Of a stretch of DNA of 64,000 bases, positions 1 to 12,700 are shown piece by piece. The position numbers were made by a program, and so were the translations under genes. Below the pieces are notes generated by a model that was given only the letters and a program-made list of their open reading frames with translations, was not told the DNA's origin and did not search any database. The stretch is taken from positions 124,001 to 188,000 of the forward strand of contig JASWJB010000019.1 in assembly GCA_032433595.1 (NCBI GenBank), written 5' to 3'. The DNA is from Conoideocrella luteorostrata. Taxonomy: Eukaryota > Ascomycota > Sordariomycetes > Hypocreales > Clavicipitaceae. Positions within the stretch are counted from its first letter, which is position 1; each line of letters begins with the position of its first letter.

Positions 1-1044
1 ACGCTTCGATTAGCGTGACCTTAAAGCGAGGGCTGATCTCAGGAACAAGCTTCTTAATATCTTCCTCGAAAAAATCCTGCAGCTCACCCGCAAACTCGAC
101 GCCAGTAGGACCACCACCAACCACAACCATGTGCATGAGTCTGTCCACCTCCTCCACAGTTTGACCCTTGAAGGCGGCCGTCTCAACACAGTCCATGATC
201 TTTTTGCGGATTTGCTGGGCATCGCCAATCTCCTTGAGGAAACAACTGTTTTCGCGTACACCAGGGATTCCGAATGTTGCGTTTTCAGCACCGACACCAA
301 TCACAAGCATATCGTAGGGTATCTCAGTCTCCGATGTCGCACCCTTGACCTCTGAGCTGTCTACGATCTTGATGACCTTTCGCTCGGGGTCGATGGAAGA
401 TGCCTCTGCTTCATAGAATTTGACGGCAGCCTTCTTGTGTCGAAGGATGGTTCGGACGGGTTCCATGATGGACCTGTGCTCGATGGTTCCGGTGGTGCAC
501 GACGGCAACAGGGGAGTGAATAAGAAGTAGTTGCGAGGGGAGACAACGACGACATTGTAATTTTCGGTATCCAACTTCTTCAGCAAGGCAACTGAACCCC
601 AGCCAGTTCCTGCGAATAAACGTTAGCGACCGAACCGGCAGTGGCAAAAATGAGCAGGGAGGGCTTCCGGTCACGCTCACCTAGAACCACGAGTGTCTTT
701 TTGGTGGGATCCGCCTCGAATTGGGGTTCAGGATGACGATCTTCGTAGACGATGTAGCATGTGTAACCGACGAGACCGGCGGCAGAGACGTATGTAAGCC
801 TCCATGCCCATCTCAAAGTTCTTCGAAGCTTGCCAGACTTGGGCTTTGGAGCTTCATCGGCATAGGCTCTGCGGAATGCGACGGTGCCAGTTGCAGAGAG
901 CCTCATAGCGACCGTAGGCCGGGCTGGTGAACGAAGAGCATGATTTCTGACTGCTGTAGAGTAGCTCCTGGGCACGATGCGAGCTGGAGTTGCCAATTGG
1001 CTTGTGAGGCTGACGGCGGCTAGAGCTCGAGACGAGGACGCCAT
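1..1044 (-). CDS. Alternative (type II) NADH:ubiquinone oxidoreductase, mitochondrial, 5' part
   Basis: This is a rotenone-insensitive single-polypeptide NADH dehydrogenase (NDE/NDI family), which passes electrons from NADH to ubiquinone at the inner mitochondrial membrane without pumping protons. Exon 1 is 681-1044 and exon 2 is 1-609, running off the left edge; the intron at 610-680 has GTGAGC...CAG ends. The N-terminus is Arg/Ser-rich like a mitochondrial presequence, followed by a hydrophobic stretch (about residues 83-98). The first dinucleotide-binding motif, VVLGTGWGS, is rebuilt exactly across the splice junction. [11 protein letters not shown] and [13 protein letters not shown] are hallmark stretches of the family, and a second Rossmann motif ([16 protein letters not shown]) lies near 60-110. 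The membrane segment right after the presequence suggests the external, NDE-like form, but internal NDI cannot be excluded. The start at 1044 is the ATG of MASSSRAL; upstream in-frame codons look like leader sequence. Confidence 0.95.
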
Positions 1045-1233
1045 TGCCCCGGAGCTCGCGGGTGGACACTTCTGCACACGCAGAAAACGAGGACTTAACG
1101 TTAATTGATCGTTTGTGCGAAAGAAATGATGCGCACGTTGAGCGTGGCAGGCGGACAGCACTAGCAGACTGACAATGTAGCTGACGTGATGGCGTCGAAA
1201 AGGTCGACGACGTGTGTGAATGACACAGGGTGT

Positions 1234-1249
1234 ACGAAGTACTCCGTAC
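1234..1249. repeat. Copy of dispersed palindrome TACGGAGTACTCCGTA (one arm degenerate)
   Basis: The sequence ACGAAGTACTCCGTAC is one mismatch from the full palindrome found repeatedly between genes of this window. It lies about 200 bp upstream of the NADH dehydrogenase ATG. Confidence 0.7.
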
Positions 1250-3064
1250 TCTTTTTTTTTTTTTTTGCAATTATTTTTTTCGGTCCCGCTGCGCAGCCCG
1301 TATGTCGGCCCCCTCCTACTAAGAGAACTGGTCGCTCTTTTCTCGGGGAATTTCCCCTTCTCTCTGATAAAATGACTCAGAAAATCTTTCCAATATCCGC
1401 TCCAATCAAGTCCGGTACCAGCTAAGATAAGAGCCTTGTCGTTTTAGTGTCAAGGGATGCTCTCAGCCTAGCCGTGGACAAGATGCATCCCAATATGAAA
1501 AACGCGGAGATGCTATGAGATCTGCTCTAGACGTACGGACGGGATCAAATTGATATGTCATCGGCTGCCGTTGCCGTGGCCGCTACTGTACTGCTGGAAC
1601 AGCAAAGCTGCCTTTGCTCCGATGTCTACCGGGCTCGGCAAAAGCGCACAAATTCGGCACTCGGCAGGGGTCAGCATTGAACGCCGTCATTCTTATTCTT
1701 GCATAGTTCAATAGCAGCAATCACGGGGTGAGCCAAGATGTACCAGACATAACCGCTTCCCTGGAGTACCCGAAAGAAAAGCGTGCACTCCAAACTCCAT
1801 GTTGGCAGGATCCTCGGTTGCTCCCGCTGGAATGTTGCTCTGCGTACGGAGTGGTAACTTATCAAACCAACACGTCTTACTGCTAGTCATGCAGAACATC
1901 AGCAATATAATCCTCCGTATTACGCCAAGGCCAGTTACGGCGACACCTTCCCTTGTGACTGAATTTTCAGGAAATGCCGCCCTGCTTTGATTCGCCAAAC
2001 GCCTAATTGGTCGATGAACTCCCGTTGATGGTAATATTGTGCTAGTCGTCATGGTTGCCATCCTCACATGCCGAAATTACTCATCGTCATTTCCCTCCTT
2101 TACCCGACTTCCGCGTTGCTCCACATGTCATCGGAAAAAGTCTTATCTTTGAGCTTGGGTGTTAACAGGACATGTTGTGATGAAAGAAATGACACTCTCC
2201 CACATTATTGTCATGGTATGACAAGTGAAGATTACGGGCGTGAAATCTCTGGCACTACGTAGGCTCATACTGGTATTATCCCATCGATCGGAGTAATTGA
2301 GCAGCGCCTGTGGGGTTACTCTCACCTCAACCCTCAGTAAATTTTGTCCCGGTCGTCCCAATGGAGTGGTTTTGGAATTGGCTCCATTGGAAATGCATGA
2401 GGTTTATATACACATGCCTCAATATGGAGTACAAGGTTCACGATTCAAAAATTCAAGATGCACATCTAGTACGCGTTACTCTCTTTGAGTTTTGGATTCG
2501 GATGGTTGCAGCTCCCTAGAGCTCGTAATTCGCGTTAATTCTCCGGAATACAGATGCAGCGCCGCAAGTGATGAAGTGAGGGAGGTCTCAAGGCATCATG
2601 ACCTGTCAAGACGCGCCCGCTGTCGAGAAAGAAGCGGGATATGTTCATGGTACTCCATGTTAAGTTGGTAAACCTCAAGCAAATTGGGCGTGACTAAATC
2701 TCTATAAGTTGCTGATGACCACCTAACTATATGAGGACTGAGCCTTCTCAAACGATACTAGGGACAGGTTATTGCATTTGTTGAGCCTGCTCCGTACACA
2801 CAAGTCATGACATCTTTACTTCCCATTATGTGCACAACTGCTATGAGCAGTCGTTGTTTCCACTCGGATAAACGGCAATATTTTTGCTTCAAAACAGGTC
2901 TGAAGTACGCCATGTTGCGCATGATACCGGGAGTATTCAAAGAGCTGTTCCATCGTTTTCGTCATAGATCCCGGTCGTGTCACTCGCAATTATAGATACA
3001 ATACGTAGAACCGTTTCGCGTTTGATCTGTGGCTAGTGAGCCAACACTCATTGACTAGGCATGA

Positions 3065-3087
3065 TTTGGTTTGGTTTGGTTTGGTTT
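3065..3087. repeat. TTTGG pentanucleotide microsatellite
   Basis: Four tandem TTTGG units followed by a partial unit, in non-coding DNA. Confidence 0.9.
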
Positions 3088-4340
3088 CCAGTTGCTCCCA
3101 GACTCGGTAACTAACGAACTAACAACTCGGTAACTACTCCGTACAAGCCCGTCCGACGTATCTGCGATATCAAGAAGCCGCACGACCCGCTTTTCCCCAC
3201 GGAAGGCTCTTCAGAGGACTCTGGCTAAATTGACCGTCTGTGGTTCAAGTGAACCGGTTTTAGTTTCCGTCTCCGACGGTTTTCAAATGTTGTGAGCGCC
3301 GGCAAGCGTGCATCCAGACTTTTCGGCTCTGCAACCTGGTCGTTCGTCCTCCAGGTGGCTTGGGTCGTAAACCGAGAGCAACATTATGGACTCTCCGAAC
3401 TCTGAAACTGGGGCTTGTTGAACCTGCGACACCAACGGCAACGAAAAACGCTATGCCACGACGCTTTGTGTCGCAGGACCTGGTGGCCCTCGTACTAGTG
3501 TGAGCATGGCGGCCTGCAACAACTTTTCCCTGGCTCCACCCATCGGTACCGAAGCCCTGCTCGCCTTAGCAGCAGAAAGATCGTTGAAGAGCATATTTAC
3601 AAATATGTTGGTAGGGGGCTAGAGAACACACGGTAGTCTCAGGCAGCCGATGTGGAACACCATCGGAACGTCTTGTTAGTGATGCAGTCTGGGGGGAAAA
3701 CTTGGGGGTAGTTTGTCAATCACGGACCTCCTCTCAAGGCACACTGGTCAACATATCAGACAGCTAGTTGTCGGAAAGCCCCAGCCGTCCAGTACTAGGC
3801 TGCCACAAGCGGCAAGATTCGTCTCTTCCGACCAGCCGAACTACGTTTCCTACCTTACCTTTAACGTGCTGTATAGCCCCTGGACCATTGATACCTGAAG
3901 CTGCGTGGAAACCTCAAGTTGCCCCCGGGAACTGGCTTCATATCAAGCGAGAGAGGCCCTTGACTAACCCTGATTGTTCCATCGTAGTCTCGTTTTATGT
4001 GTTTCTGCTTGGCCCTCTTTGTCTCGAGGTACGAACCTTCAACTCTGCACCTCCATCCTCGTCACTGCCCTTATACAGCCTTTCGAGCCGAATGTAGCTC
4101 CCAAGTGACTGCATTTGCTTTTGAATACTTCGTTCATGATCCAAGGCCGGTCCTGTTTCAATAGTACAGTTGGGGTATAATCTTTATACTTATTGTTGTT
4201 ATCTGATGAGGACGGCGCTGGCCGACGAGCCCTTCACATCTATCTCATCTAGCCATGAGGTGAAGGAAGCATAAAACTGCAAAAAATCGACACAAGCACT
4301 AATAGGGGTACTCAGCTTGGACGGGACCCCAACAAATATC

Positions 4341-6317
4341 ATGGTTCCTGTCGCTGAGTTACACTCTCACGGTGTTCAGGCTACTACATCGCCGAACACA
4401 CTGCCCAGTCATATGGAGTTTCCCAGCTGGACTCGGGCTGACGATGGTGAAGACGACCTTGATACTAGGTCATCAAGGTTAAGAAGGCGGAGTAGAAAGC
4501 AAAGTGTCGAGTTGGACAAAAACAGAGGCGACGATGGCAGGGTGGCAGGAGTTACTGCTATCGAGGATTTTAACAACCGCATTGCTGAACGGGGTTTGCT
4601 CCAGAATATTGCCGAGCCTATATTCAGTGCTTTGAACCCGAACAGAGCACGGGAAAGCGGGAAAGAGAGTGAGAGCGAGAATGAGAAGAAAAAGACGAAG
4701 AAGCCTAAGCCAGAACCAATCGAAATACCACCTCCAACAGTGTCGCCTGAGCTTCCTTCCCCAACGACGACAATATCACCACCATCACCAGCGTCTCCAA
4801 CTCATGCCAGCTCTCCAGTAACAGCAACACCACCACCACCACCACCACCACCACCGCCGCCGCCACCACCGCCCCTTGCATCTAGTACGACCTCGAGCTC
4901 GAAGTTCATTCCCTCTCCCCCTCCCCTTCCTCCCCCTACCACTTCAACAAAGATGGTAAGACGTCTACTCCATTGATGACGCGACGAAGACGACTTGATG
5001 CTGATAAATGTTGTAGTTTCAACCCACCGAAGTGATCAATCCTATTATATTCACCACTGAAAGCTCATTGTCAAAAACCGGGCAAACCCAAGATGTAAAG
5101 TTCAGCACCTTGTCTCGTTTAACTACCCAGAGCACACGGTCAGCGGCCACGACAAGCGAGCTCAGGACTTCAGTTATACCTGTTATCACCGTTCCCATTC
5201 CTGCACTGTCCTCGGGTGCCAGAAAAGGAGTTGATATTCAGCCGACGCAGGAGCCTATTGTCACTCGTAGCACGTCGGATTCCCATACGAGCGCAACCAT
5301 CATCTCCAGCGTGTTCCCCACGCCAAACGCCGATTCCGCAAAGGAATACCACCATGAACCCAAAGACTTGCTGCATCCTAAAGTTGAAAAGGCCCTCATT
5401 GCCGTTGGTTCCATTGGTAAGTTTTGCGAATTTGATAAAACGAAGGCAGAAACTAAAACGTTACGAAAATAGGTGGAGCAATCATTCTCGGTTTCCTAGC
5501 CTGGCTTGTCTGGCGCATGTATAAACGCCGCAATGGTATAGAGAGCTCTCGAAAGTGGCCAGCATCATCCTTGCACAAGGATATATCATTTGAAAAACCC
5601 AAGCTTTTAGTGACCAAAACGCTCTCTCGGATCCCTATTATCAAGGATCGTATTGACAGCAGGGAAGGCAGCTGGACCAATCTGGATCACTCAAATGTAG
5701 GGCCTTTTAATGAAAAGGGTTATCTAGCCTCATCTCTGGGTTCTCAACAGCCGAGTACGAGCCCTCCCGCCATTGTCGTTCAGACAGAATTCGTAAGGAA
5801 TAGCTTCCATGGTGACGGCCACCATGTACCGAAACAATCCATATCCTCTATTAACCCCCAGTACAACAATACCCTTCGCTCAGGAACGCAATTGCCAAAT
5901 ACACGCTTGAGTGACATATCTTCGCTTTCTTCGGGTTTTGGAGATGGTCAATTCATTATTAATACCTCGAATAGTTCAAGCTTGACTGACAATATCGACA
6001 CGGAAACTATAATTAGAGCGCCGTTGTCTGTGACACAGCGCGAGAGCATCGGGAGATTGAGTCAAATGAGACGTGACACCGTCTACACTGAAGCAAGCGA
6101 AGATATGCCTACAAGGTTCCGCACTATCAACTCGTGGGTGAAGCAGCAATCAAGCAGAGTAACCCGTGCAAAGCAACGAGATCAGTCATCTAGCCCGGAA
6201 GACACACCACCTGTCCCTAAATTACCGCCTGAGCAGGAATTTGGACTGATGATGCCAGACGGAGAGGAGCCTCGCCGAGCAGAGTCGGCAATCGTAGGAT
6301 ACGGTATTGCGCGATGA
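4341..6317 (+). CDS. Single-pass membrane protein with Ser/Thr/Pro-rich ectodomain and polyproline run (function unknown)
   Basis: The exons are 4341-4955, 5017-5416 and 5473-6317, giving 619 aa; the introns (61 and 56 bp) have GTAAG...TAG ends and keep frame. Residues 1-330 are hydrophilic, with an Arg/Lys-rich patch, an acidic/Lys stretch, a run of about 15 prolines (around 163-178) and Ser/Thr-rich sequence that could be O-glycosylated. A clear transmembrane helix at about 332-355 (ALIAVGSIGGAIILGFLAWL) is rebuilt across the second intron and followed by WRMYKRR, a positive-inside stop-transfer. The C-terminal 260 residues are Ser-rich and presumably cytosolic. No signal peptide is visible. 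The layout resembles Mid2/Wsc-type wall sensors and other fungal mid2-like proteins, but I see no cysteine-rich WSC domain, so the function is open. The first in-frame ATG is 4341. It converges on THI20, 248 bp away. Confidence 0.8.
4828..4874 (+). repeat. CCA/CCG codon repeat encoding polyproline
   Basis: A near-perfect CCA/CCG trinucleotide array inside exon 1 of the membrane protein, encoding about 15 consecutive prolines. It may vary in length between strains. Confidence 0.9.
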
Positions 6318-6565
6318 TGGCTTATTATGGAAGCATAACAAAATTGCGGCTCAATGGGGGTTAGTTCGGTGCTCAAAAACAATTAATGACATACTACATT
6401 AATATCAGATCAAATATGGATGTTGTTGAAGTATTTCCCTCTGAATAAACAAAAAAAAAAAAAAAGAAACAAAAACATATCACTGCTGCGTTTTCCATCA
6501 GCAACTGCACTTATTTCTACATTTAACAAGTCGAATTTGTGTAGATAAACGTAGCGTGTTTATGT

Positions 6566-9008
6566 TTATTTGTAAGGGAACATTTCCCAAAATCCAATTT
6601 CCAACTGGACTCGTTAGGGGTCTTCTTCGTGATGGCCATGAACCTAGGCTGTTCAAAAGCAAAACTTACCTTTGTTCCATATATAAATATTTTGACTAGT
6701 TCTTCAATCCGACTTGGCGACTGGAGAATAACGTGATTTTCCAAGAGTTCTACATAATTGGAGGAAAATCAATCCATTAGCTTGATAATCGTATAATATC
6801 AATATACTCTCTCATAGTGATCCTCAGACACTTACCAGATCCCACCCTTACCGCCTCGATGTAGTCGTCGGCAACGTAGTTTTGAATCCACGGCCAGTAG
6901 GGGTTCCCCTCATCACGATGGGTAAGCTCATGAGAGTGTAGCATCTCCGCCGCAGCGCCGTAACCGAGTAGACATGGGGCAAGAGCCATCTGAAGAGCCA
7001 GCCAATCTTCGCTCTGGCCGACGTCCAAAACGTAGCGGGTATATGCAGTACAGGCTGAAGTACATAACAAGTCAGCCAGCTTTACTGAGGAGGCGCAGCA
7101 GTAGAGGTATCTGAAGTGCCATGAATGTGTAGCTGTTAATGTCGGACACGCACCTTGCTTTTCTTCAGTTACGTGGATTTCATCTGGAGAAATTCCGAAG
7201 GATTCACAGTAGTTTACGTGCAACTGCATCTCTCGCATGATATGTCCTACAATCTCGTTTGCCTGAAGAACAAAGATTAGTCGGTATGGAAGGTTGATGA
7301 AGTTGTATCAGTCCCCTAGTGGCTTACCCTGCTAATTTCTCCAATGCCCTTCGATTTGTACGCTGCGAGGGCGTTGGCTCGTGAAAAGTGAATCTGGGAG
7401 GACATGTGAAGATAAAAAGTTAATAATAGTAAATATTTCAACTTCCGAGCGCTTCATCTCCAGGATGTTGGTTATTCAACGCGCCAAGAGTATACGCACT
7501 AGGTAGAGGTAATCTTGAATAATAAACCCTTTAAATGACTCGAGTGGCAAGCTTCCATTACCTAGAGCCATGACGAATGGGTGATGAACAAAGGTCTTCC
7601 AGATATCCCTGACGTCTGGCCTTCCAAGGAGGTATTCAACAAAGTAGCCGCTAACACCACCTCTTTAGAATAAAGTTCCTGATTGAACTGTGTTCGTAAT
7701 CTTGAGATACTTACTGAATGAAAGGAAGACGTTGAATCGAGTGAAAATGGTTCAGTGGTCCATTTCCATTACCCAGTTTTGGAGCCGTCCTTATTCCAGC
7801 CTCAATATATCGGCAGGCAGAGCGAACAGCGTGAGGAATGTCAGCGCCTTCCGCGATTTTAGCTGCAATGGCAGCTGCATTTGATGAAACCATGAGTCAG
7901 CTGACTGAATCCGGCTTCTCTGGCCATCAAGTTTTACTCACAAGCTAGGGAACACCCAGTGCCATGAGTGCTCGTGCTTGCCTGATATGGGCTGACTACT
8001 CTCAGAATCTGGTTATCAGGGCCGACTAGGACATCCACGACGAGCTGCTTCTCTTCTTCTGTCTGAGCGACCGTCATGTCTGATCGAAATGGCAAATGGC
8101 CACCTTTGACAAGTACCCAATTTGGACCCAGAGCTCTGATTTCACGACCAATAGATTCAACATCGGTGGCAGACTGTATTTCTTTATTTGCTAATGCGTA
8201 AACACCATTCTCTAAGAGAATCAGCCTGGCCTCAGGAACATTGGGAGTTAGAACTGTAGTTAAGGGAAGTAAGTGCCTTGAGAGTTCTTGGATGGCTTCA
8301 TGAGGGAGCAGCTGGGCTCCAGATGTTGATACCATTACCTGTGGTGAGGGAATATCAGTCACACAGGTGCTTGTGTTGAAATCGAAGAGACACGACGTAC
8401 TGGGTCGACGACCAGTGATGCAACTTTATGCCTGGCCACCTGCTTTGCAACCATTTCAATGGTGGTTGCAGAAGCAAGCATACCTAAAATCGGTAAGAAG
8501 AATTGTGTTAGCCGGAAGGATATCTGTCAAAGCTGTTTCAAGCATGCTTTTCCGGGCAGCTGCTCAAATGAGGATAAGAGCCCATACGGACCGGTTTTGA
8601 TTACGTCAACGCCAATATCTTGTATGCATGCTTCAATTTGCTGTTCCACAAATTCTGAGGGGATAACATGTATGGAATTGACTCCCGTTGTATTTTGCGC
8701 TGTCAAGGCCGTCGTAGCTGTCATGGCGTAGCATCCGTGAGCGGCGAGAACTTTCTGGTCGGCTTCTAAACCACTGCGCAATGAGGAATGAAGCGATATA
8801 AAATTAGCTTTGTTGATACTAGCAGGGTACTACGAAGAGATGTATTCAGGAACAAGAAAGTGCAACCACGTTTTCTCCAATAATGTACCAAGACAATAAA
8901 ATGAGGTAGTTACAGTAATGGATGTACAATAACTAAGGGTCGTCAAGAAACTTACGCGCCGCCAGAACAGTCAGAACCAGCGATGACCAGCACTCTACCG
9001 TGAGCCAT
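6566..9008 (-). CDS. THI20: Bifunctional HMP kinase/HMP-phosphate kinase (ThiD) with C-terminal TenA domain, Thi20-like
   Basis: Thiamine pyrimidine enzyme of the Thi20/21 family: the N-terminal half phosphorylates hydroxymethylpyrimidine twice, and the C-terminal TenA half is thiaminase-II/aminopyrimidine hydrolase-like. I assemble eleven exons: 8956-9008, 8592-8773, 8401-8483, 7942-8338, 7715-7874, 7500-7650, 7328-7393, 7154-7262, 6836-7054, 6670-6749 and 6566-6604, giving 512 aa (yeast Thi20 is about 550). ThiD motifs appear in order, several restored only by splicing: GSDCSGGAGLEAD, KTGMLAS, VDPVMVSTSG and STHGTGCSLASAIAAKIA. TenA motifs follow: ACTAYTRYVLD with the presumed catalytic Cys, YVADDYIEAV, and the terminal GFWEMFPYK with the conserved Glu. 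The second intron has a weak GTCCGT donor. No TPP-riboswitch core was found upstream. The high exon count is unusual for this window. Confidence 0.95.
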
Positions 9009-9709
9009 GGATACAGTGTCGTGAAGGCCGAGATACATGCGAGATCGGATTTGGACTCGTGGGAGCAGAAATTATACAAGCCAGGCTTGTAGCTGTGAAG
9101 TCGTAGCACATCAAGTTGGCGCTGGCTAAAAGAAGCGCAATTTTGGTGGGGCACACACATGCACTCGACATCACCATGAGCTCAGCGAACGAACCCAGGA
9201 AGTCAAAGCGAGCCAAGAGAACGAGCATTCACTGCTCAATAGTAACAAAATATGCTCATGTCAAGTCATGGTCTAAAACTAGCAATCAACAAAATTGATA
9301 TTGCCGTACTCTCAGTCGTCTATATCGTTCCCGGTTGGTGTCTCGTGCTACTATAACTAACCTACGATCTGACCAATAGACTCCTCGCTGAATAACTACA
9401 TCTTGAGCTTATTTCTCTTCTTTCGGACCGTCTGTATGCTATTCCTGTTTCCAAATGTGTAATACCATCATATGTCGTCCTGATATCCATGACCACAGCG
9501 CCGTCGCTCTCACGACATATCTATACCACGAAAAAGAAGTTGACCCAAATTATCCACGAACACGTTAAATAAACAATATAAACAAGGACGTAATTGCAAA
9601 GTTGTGCAAGGAGGCCAGCATTTGCACCCGCTGGCTGCTGCTAGTTGAAAAGAGAAATAGGGCTATGTCCTCGAGTGCATAGGGAAGAAGAATATCTACC
9701 TTGGCGTAT
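9009..9709. other. Intergenic region, THI20 promoter and Rictor 3' flank
   Basis: About 700 bp between the THI20 start and the Rictor stop, both on the minus strand. I looked for a TPP riboswitch in the THI20 leader and saw no CUGAGA/ACCUGA pairing core. Nothing else was recognised. Confidence 0.6.
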
Positions 9710-12700
9710 TCAACGTCGCACCCGTAATGGTGCTGGCATGAGATCAGAAGGCATCTCAGCTGGCTCACTGATGCTTCTTTGTCTTTCTGTCCGATCATCG
9801 CTAGAACTTGCCTCCCCGCTTTCCTCTTCTCTTGTTTCTGCGGCGCTAGCCTCGCTGCTTTCGCTGTCGTCGTCGTCCCCGAACACAATCTGGCGCATGA
9901 CATTCTTTTCAAACAGATCAATAACCAACCTACGAATACCGAGTCTGTAGTGATTCCATTCCATCAAGCCCATGACCTTTTTGAAAAAGTCTGTGCTCCG
10001 GAATGCAATTGGTTTTCGCTGCTTGATCTTTTGCAGCTCTATCAGCGTCTTCTTGTAAAGCACCATGTTCCCAAGGTCCACAATTAGCCCCAGAATGCGC
10101 TCCTTGATATCTTCTTCGTTAAATATGGATGAGAGTTTGAGAGACTCAAGGGGTGGGCGGGCTCGCTGCGCCGGCGGCTGTTCCTGTATGGTTCGTTGCG
10201 TTTCTGGAATGGCGATTGATGTAACATTGACATGCTTCCAGGGAGTGACCGAAAATAGTTTGGTCAGATCGTTTGGTATGCATAGACCCAGAGATGTGCC
10301 CATTGATGTTGTGTTAGCGTCCCAGCCATGCTCGGAGAGAATCTCTAGACCATGTGTGGACCTGGAGATTAATCCTAAGACAAAAAATGCGGTGCCACGG
10401 ACACTCATCACTGAATGGGTTTCGGCGATTTTGATAACTTGTCCAACGATATCGGTGGCTTCCAAGAATGGAGCACCAAGCTCCATCGATCCCACGTTGC
10501 CAACGGCCCAAAGGCATCCCTTGACCTTGGTGATGAGCTCCGCATCCTCTGTTTGCATGCCGTGCTCACGAATTGTAGTGACAAATTCTTCGAAATGGCC
10601 TTTGTCGCTCAAAAGTTTACATCCTTCCCGAGTCCTTGTCAACTCCCGATAAAAGTGTGGAGGAACGTGGGTGTCGTGGAAATCAGCCTCAACGTCCGCT
10701 TCGTCAAACAAGCTCATGCGGTAACTGCTGTCATCAGGACTTGACAGAAATGCTCGCGCCAGACTCGCCTCGATGACACCAACATAAGAGTCGTTTCTTC
10801 CGAGAAACCAGTCGTCCATTTCATTGCTAATATAGTCCAACCCATCCAAATAATGATATCCAATGGAAGTCGACAGAAATCGTAGTAGAAGAGGTGCGCC
10901 AATTTCACCCAAGTGATCCAAGGCTGGTCGACACTCAACAATGTATTCGAGGTATATTTTCTTGTTACAGGCACTCTCCAAGATTTTGATTGCTGTCGAG
11001 CATACTTCTATTTCTGGGTCGTACAACTGAGTGACCAGTAGTCGGATCGCCCATTTCGAATCATTGATCTCATTGTCGCTATTGATAGCTGCTACCGGGC
11101 CTATGGTGCATTTTCGAAGTGTATTGGTGGCATGGATTCGGATATCTTTGGGCCCGGCTGTCAGAGCTTTCGAAAGCAACACTCGGGGATGGCCTTGCAG
11201 GCTGTAATCGAAATTGGAAAGAAGTAGCTTGATGAGGTCTGGTCGCTGCGTGGAGTCCATGATATGATACATCATGTTAAACATGCGCCACCTCTCGAGC
11301 AAAAGCAATCCCTTCGGATCACTGCTGAGAACGCCGAGCATCGGGAAGTAACCACCACAAAGAGTATCGGTCAGTCGATCTCTGGAGAACATGGGGTAGT
11401 GGGCGGTGAGGCCGCTTGTCTGTAATTGGAGTGAGTATTAAGTTTGAACAAATGAGAGAAATCTCTCCTCCCCCCCCAATTGCCTATCACTTACCGGATC
11501 GCATTGAGCGAGGCATTCAGCAATCTGTCTCAGCAATTTGCTATCCGCGAGAAATCCGATGCCTTCGGATGATTGTAACAGGGAGTGAACCAAGGCACAT
11601 CCAGCTTTGATGTATTTTTGAGTGTTTTTTGTGTTCTGGACCTCCGCAAATTTGTACTTGAAGGGCCTGTAAAAGCTCATCAACCGCTTCATGAATTTTG
11701 ACGCCTTGACGGCCTCATCCAAACGCTTCCCGGTCTGTAGAGGCCCATCAATCACTTTGGCAATGACTTCCCAATTCCATTTAATATAGTTGGAGCTATT
11801 GAGGACGCCGGTATCGATGAGAAGCTGTCGAAAGGTGGCATCGTCAAAAGCGATCGTAGCATTACTCAGCTTGGGTTGGTCGTCTAGCCGGCCTAAGATA
11901 CGCATGCTGTTGCTAGAGGGAAGGGCGCCTGCCATTGATTCCGATGGCGCGCTTCTGTATAGAGTCCGGCTGACGCTGCTAATCTGATAAACAATCCCTG
12001 ACGCAACGAAATGATCCTCGTTACCAAACTCAGCCGCTGCGGAGAATAACTCCGGCAGCAACTGTAGCTCGGCACTCCAAGAAGGCGGAAGCAGCCGACT
12101 GGCGAGTTTTAGAACTTCCCCTATCAGTAAGGTCGACTTACGTTTGAGCATGGGGTCTTCCTCAGTTTGCGCAATCTGCAGCAAGCTCGACAATAGGTCG
12201 GCCTTGATAAAGACGGCGAGAAGTAGTGCAGTGTAATGATCAACAAAATTCTGCTCGCCAGAATCTTCGTCCAGTACTAGAGTAGCACCTCGGCCTCTGG
12301 CTGCGGCAGATTTCATATTGGCTACACGACCATACGTGGTCAGACGCCTCCCCGCTAAAAAGGATGTCGCCCATGAGGGAGGCTTGATGCGAAGCAATGA
12401 GAAGAGCAGATCCAAGACTGTCTCCCGAATCAACTGGCTAGGAAAGAGTATACTGGTGACGAGGGAGCGAATGGGGCGAAAGTTGTACATGCTCAAGGTC
12501 ATTAATCCTGACCAAGACTTCATGGCAACCGAGATGGCTCTTGAATTTTGCTTGAGGATGCCCTCAGCCCCGGCCAGCTGATCGGTGAAAGCTGTGAAAA
12601 CGACATCCAGGCCGTAGCCGGGGGGGATGTATTTTCGTCTCTGTGGAGCGTCCAAGAGGAACAAAAATGCTGAGGTCAAGCTCTCTGGAGATTTGTACGT

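Larger units (their letters stand above)
1045..4340. other. Intergenic region, no recognisable gene
   Basis: About 3.3 kb separates the NADH dehydrogenase start from the membrane-protein gene, so both promoters probably lie here. It holds a T15 run (1252-1266) in the likely leader of the NADH dehydrogenase, one degenerate palindrome copy at 1234-1249, half-sites near 2788 and 3135, and a TTTGG pentamer array. Open frames are short and show no motif I recognise. Confidence 0.6.

Noticed and set aside
9009..9400. Possible TPP riboswitch upstream of THI20
   Set aside because: An isolated CTGAGAG appears near 9315 on the minus strand, but the partner ACCUGA element and the conserved spacing are missing.
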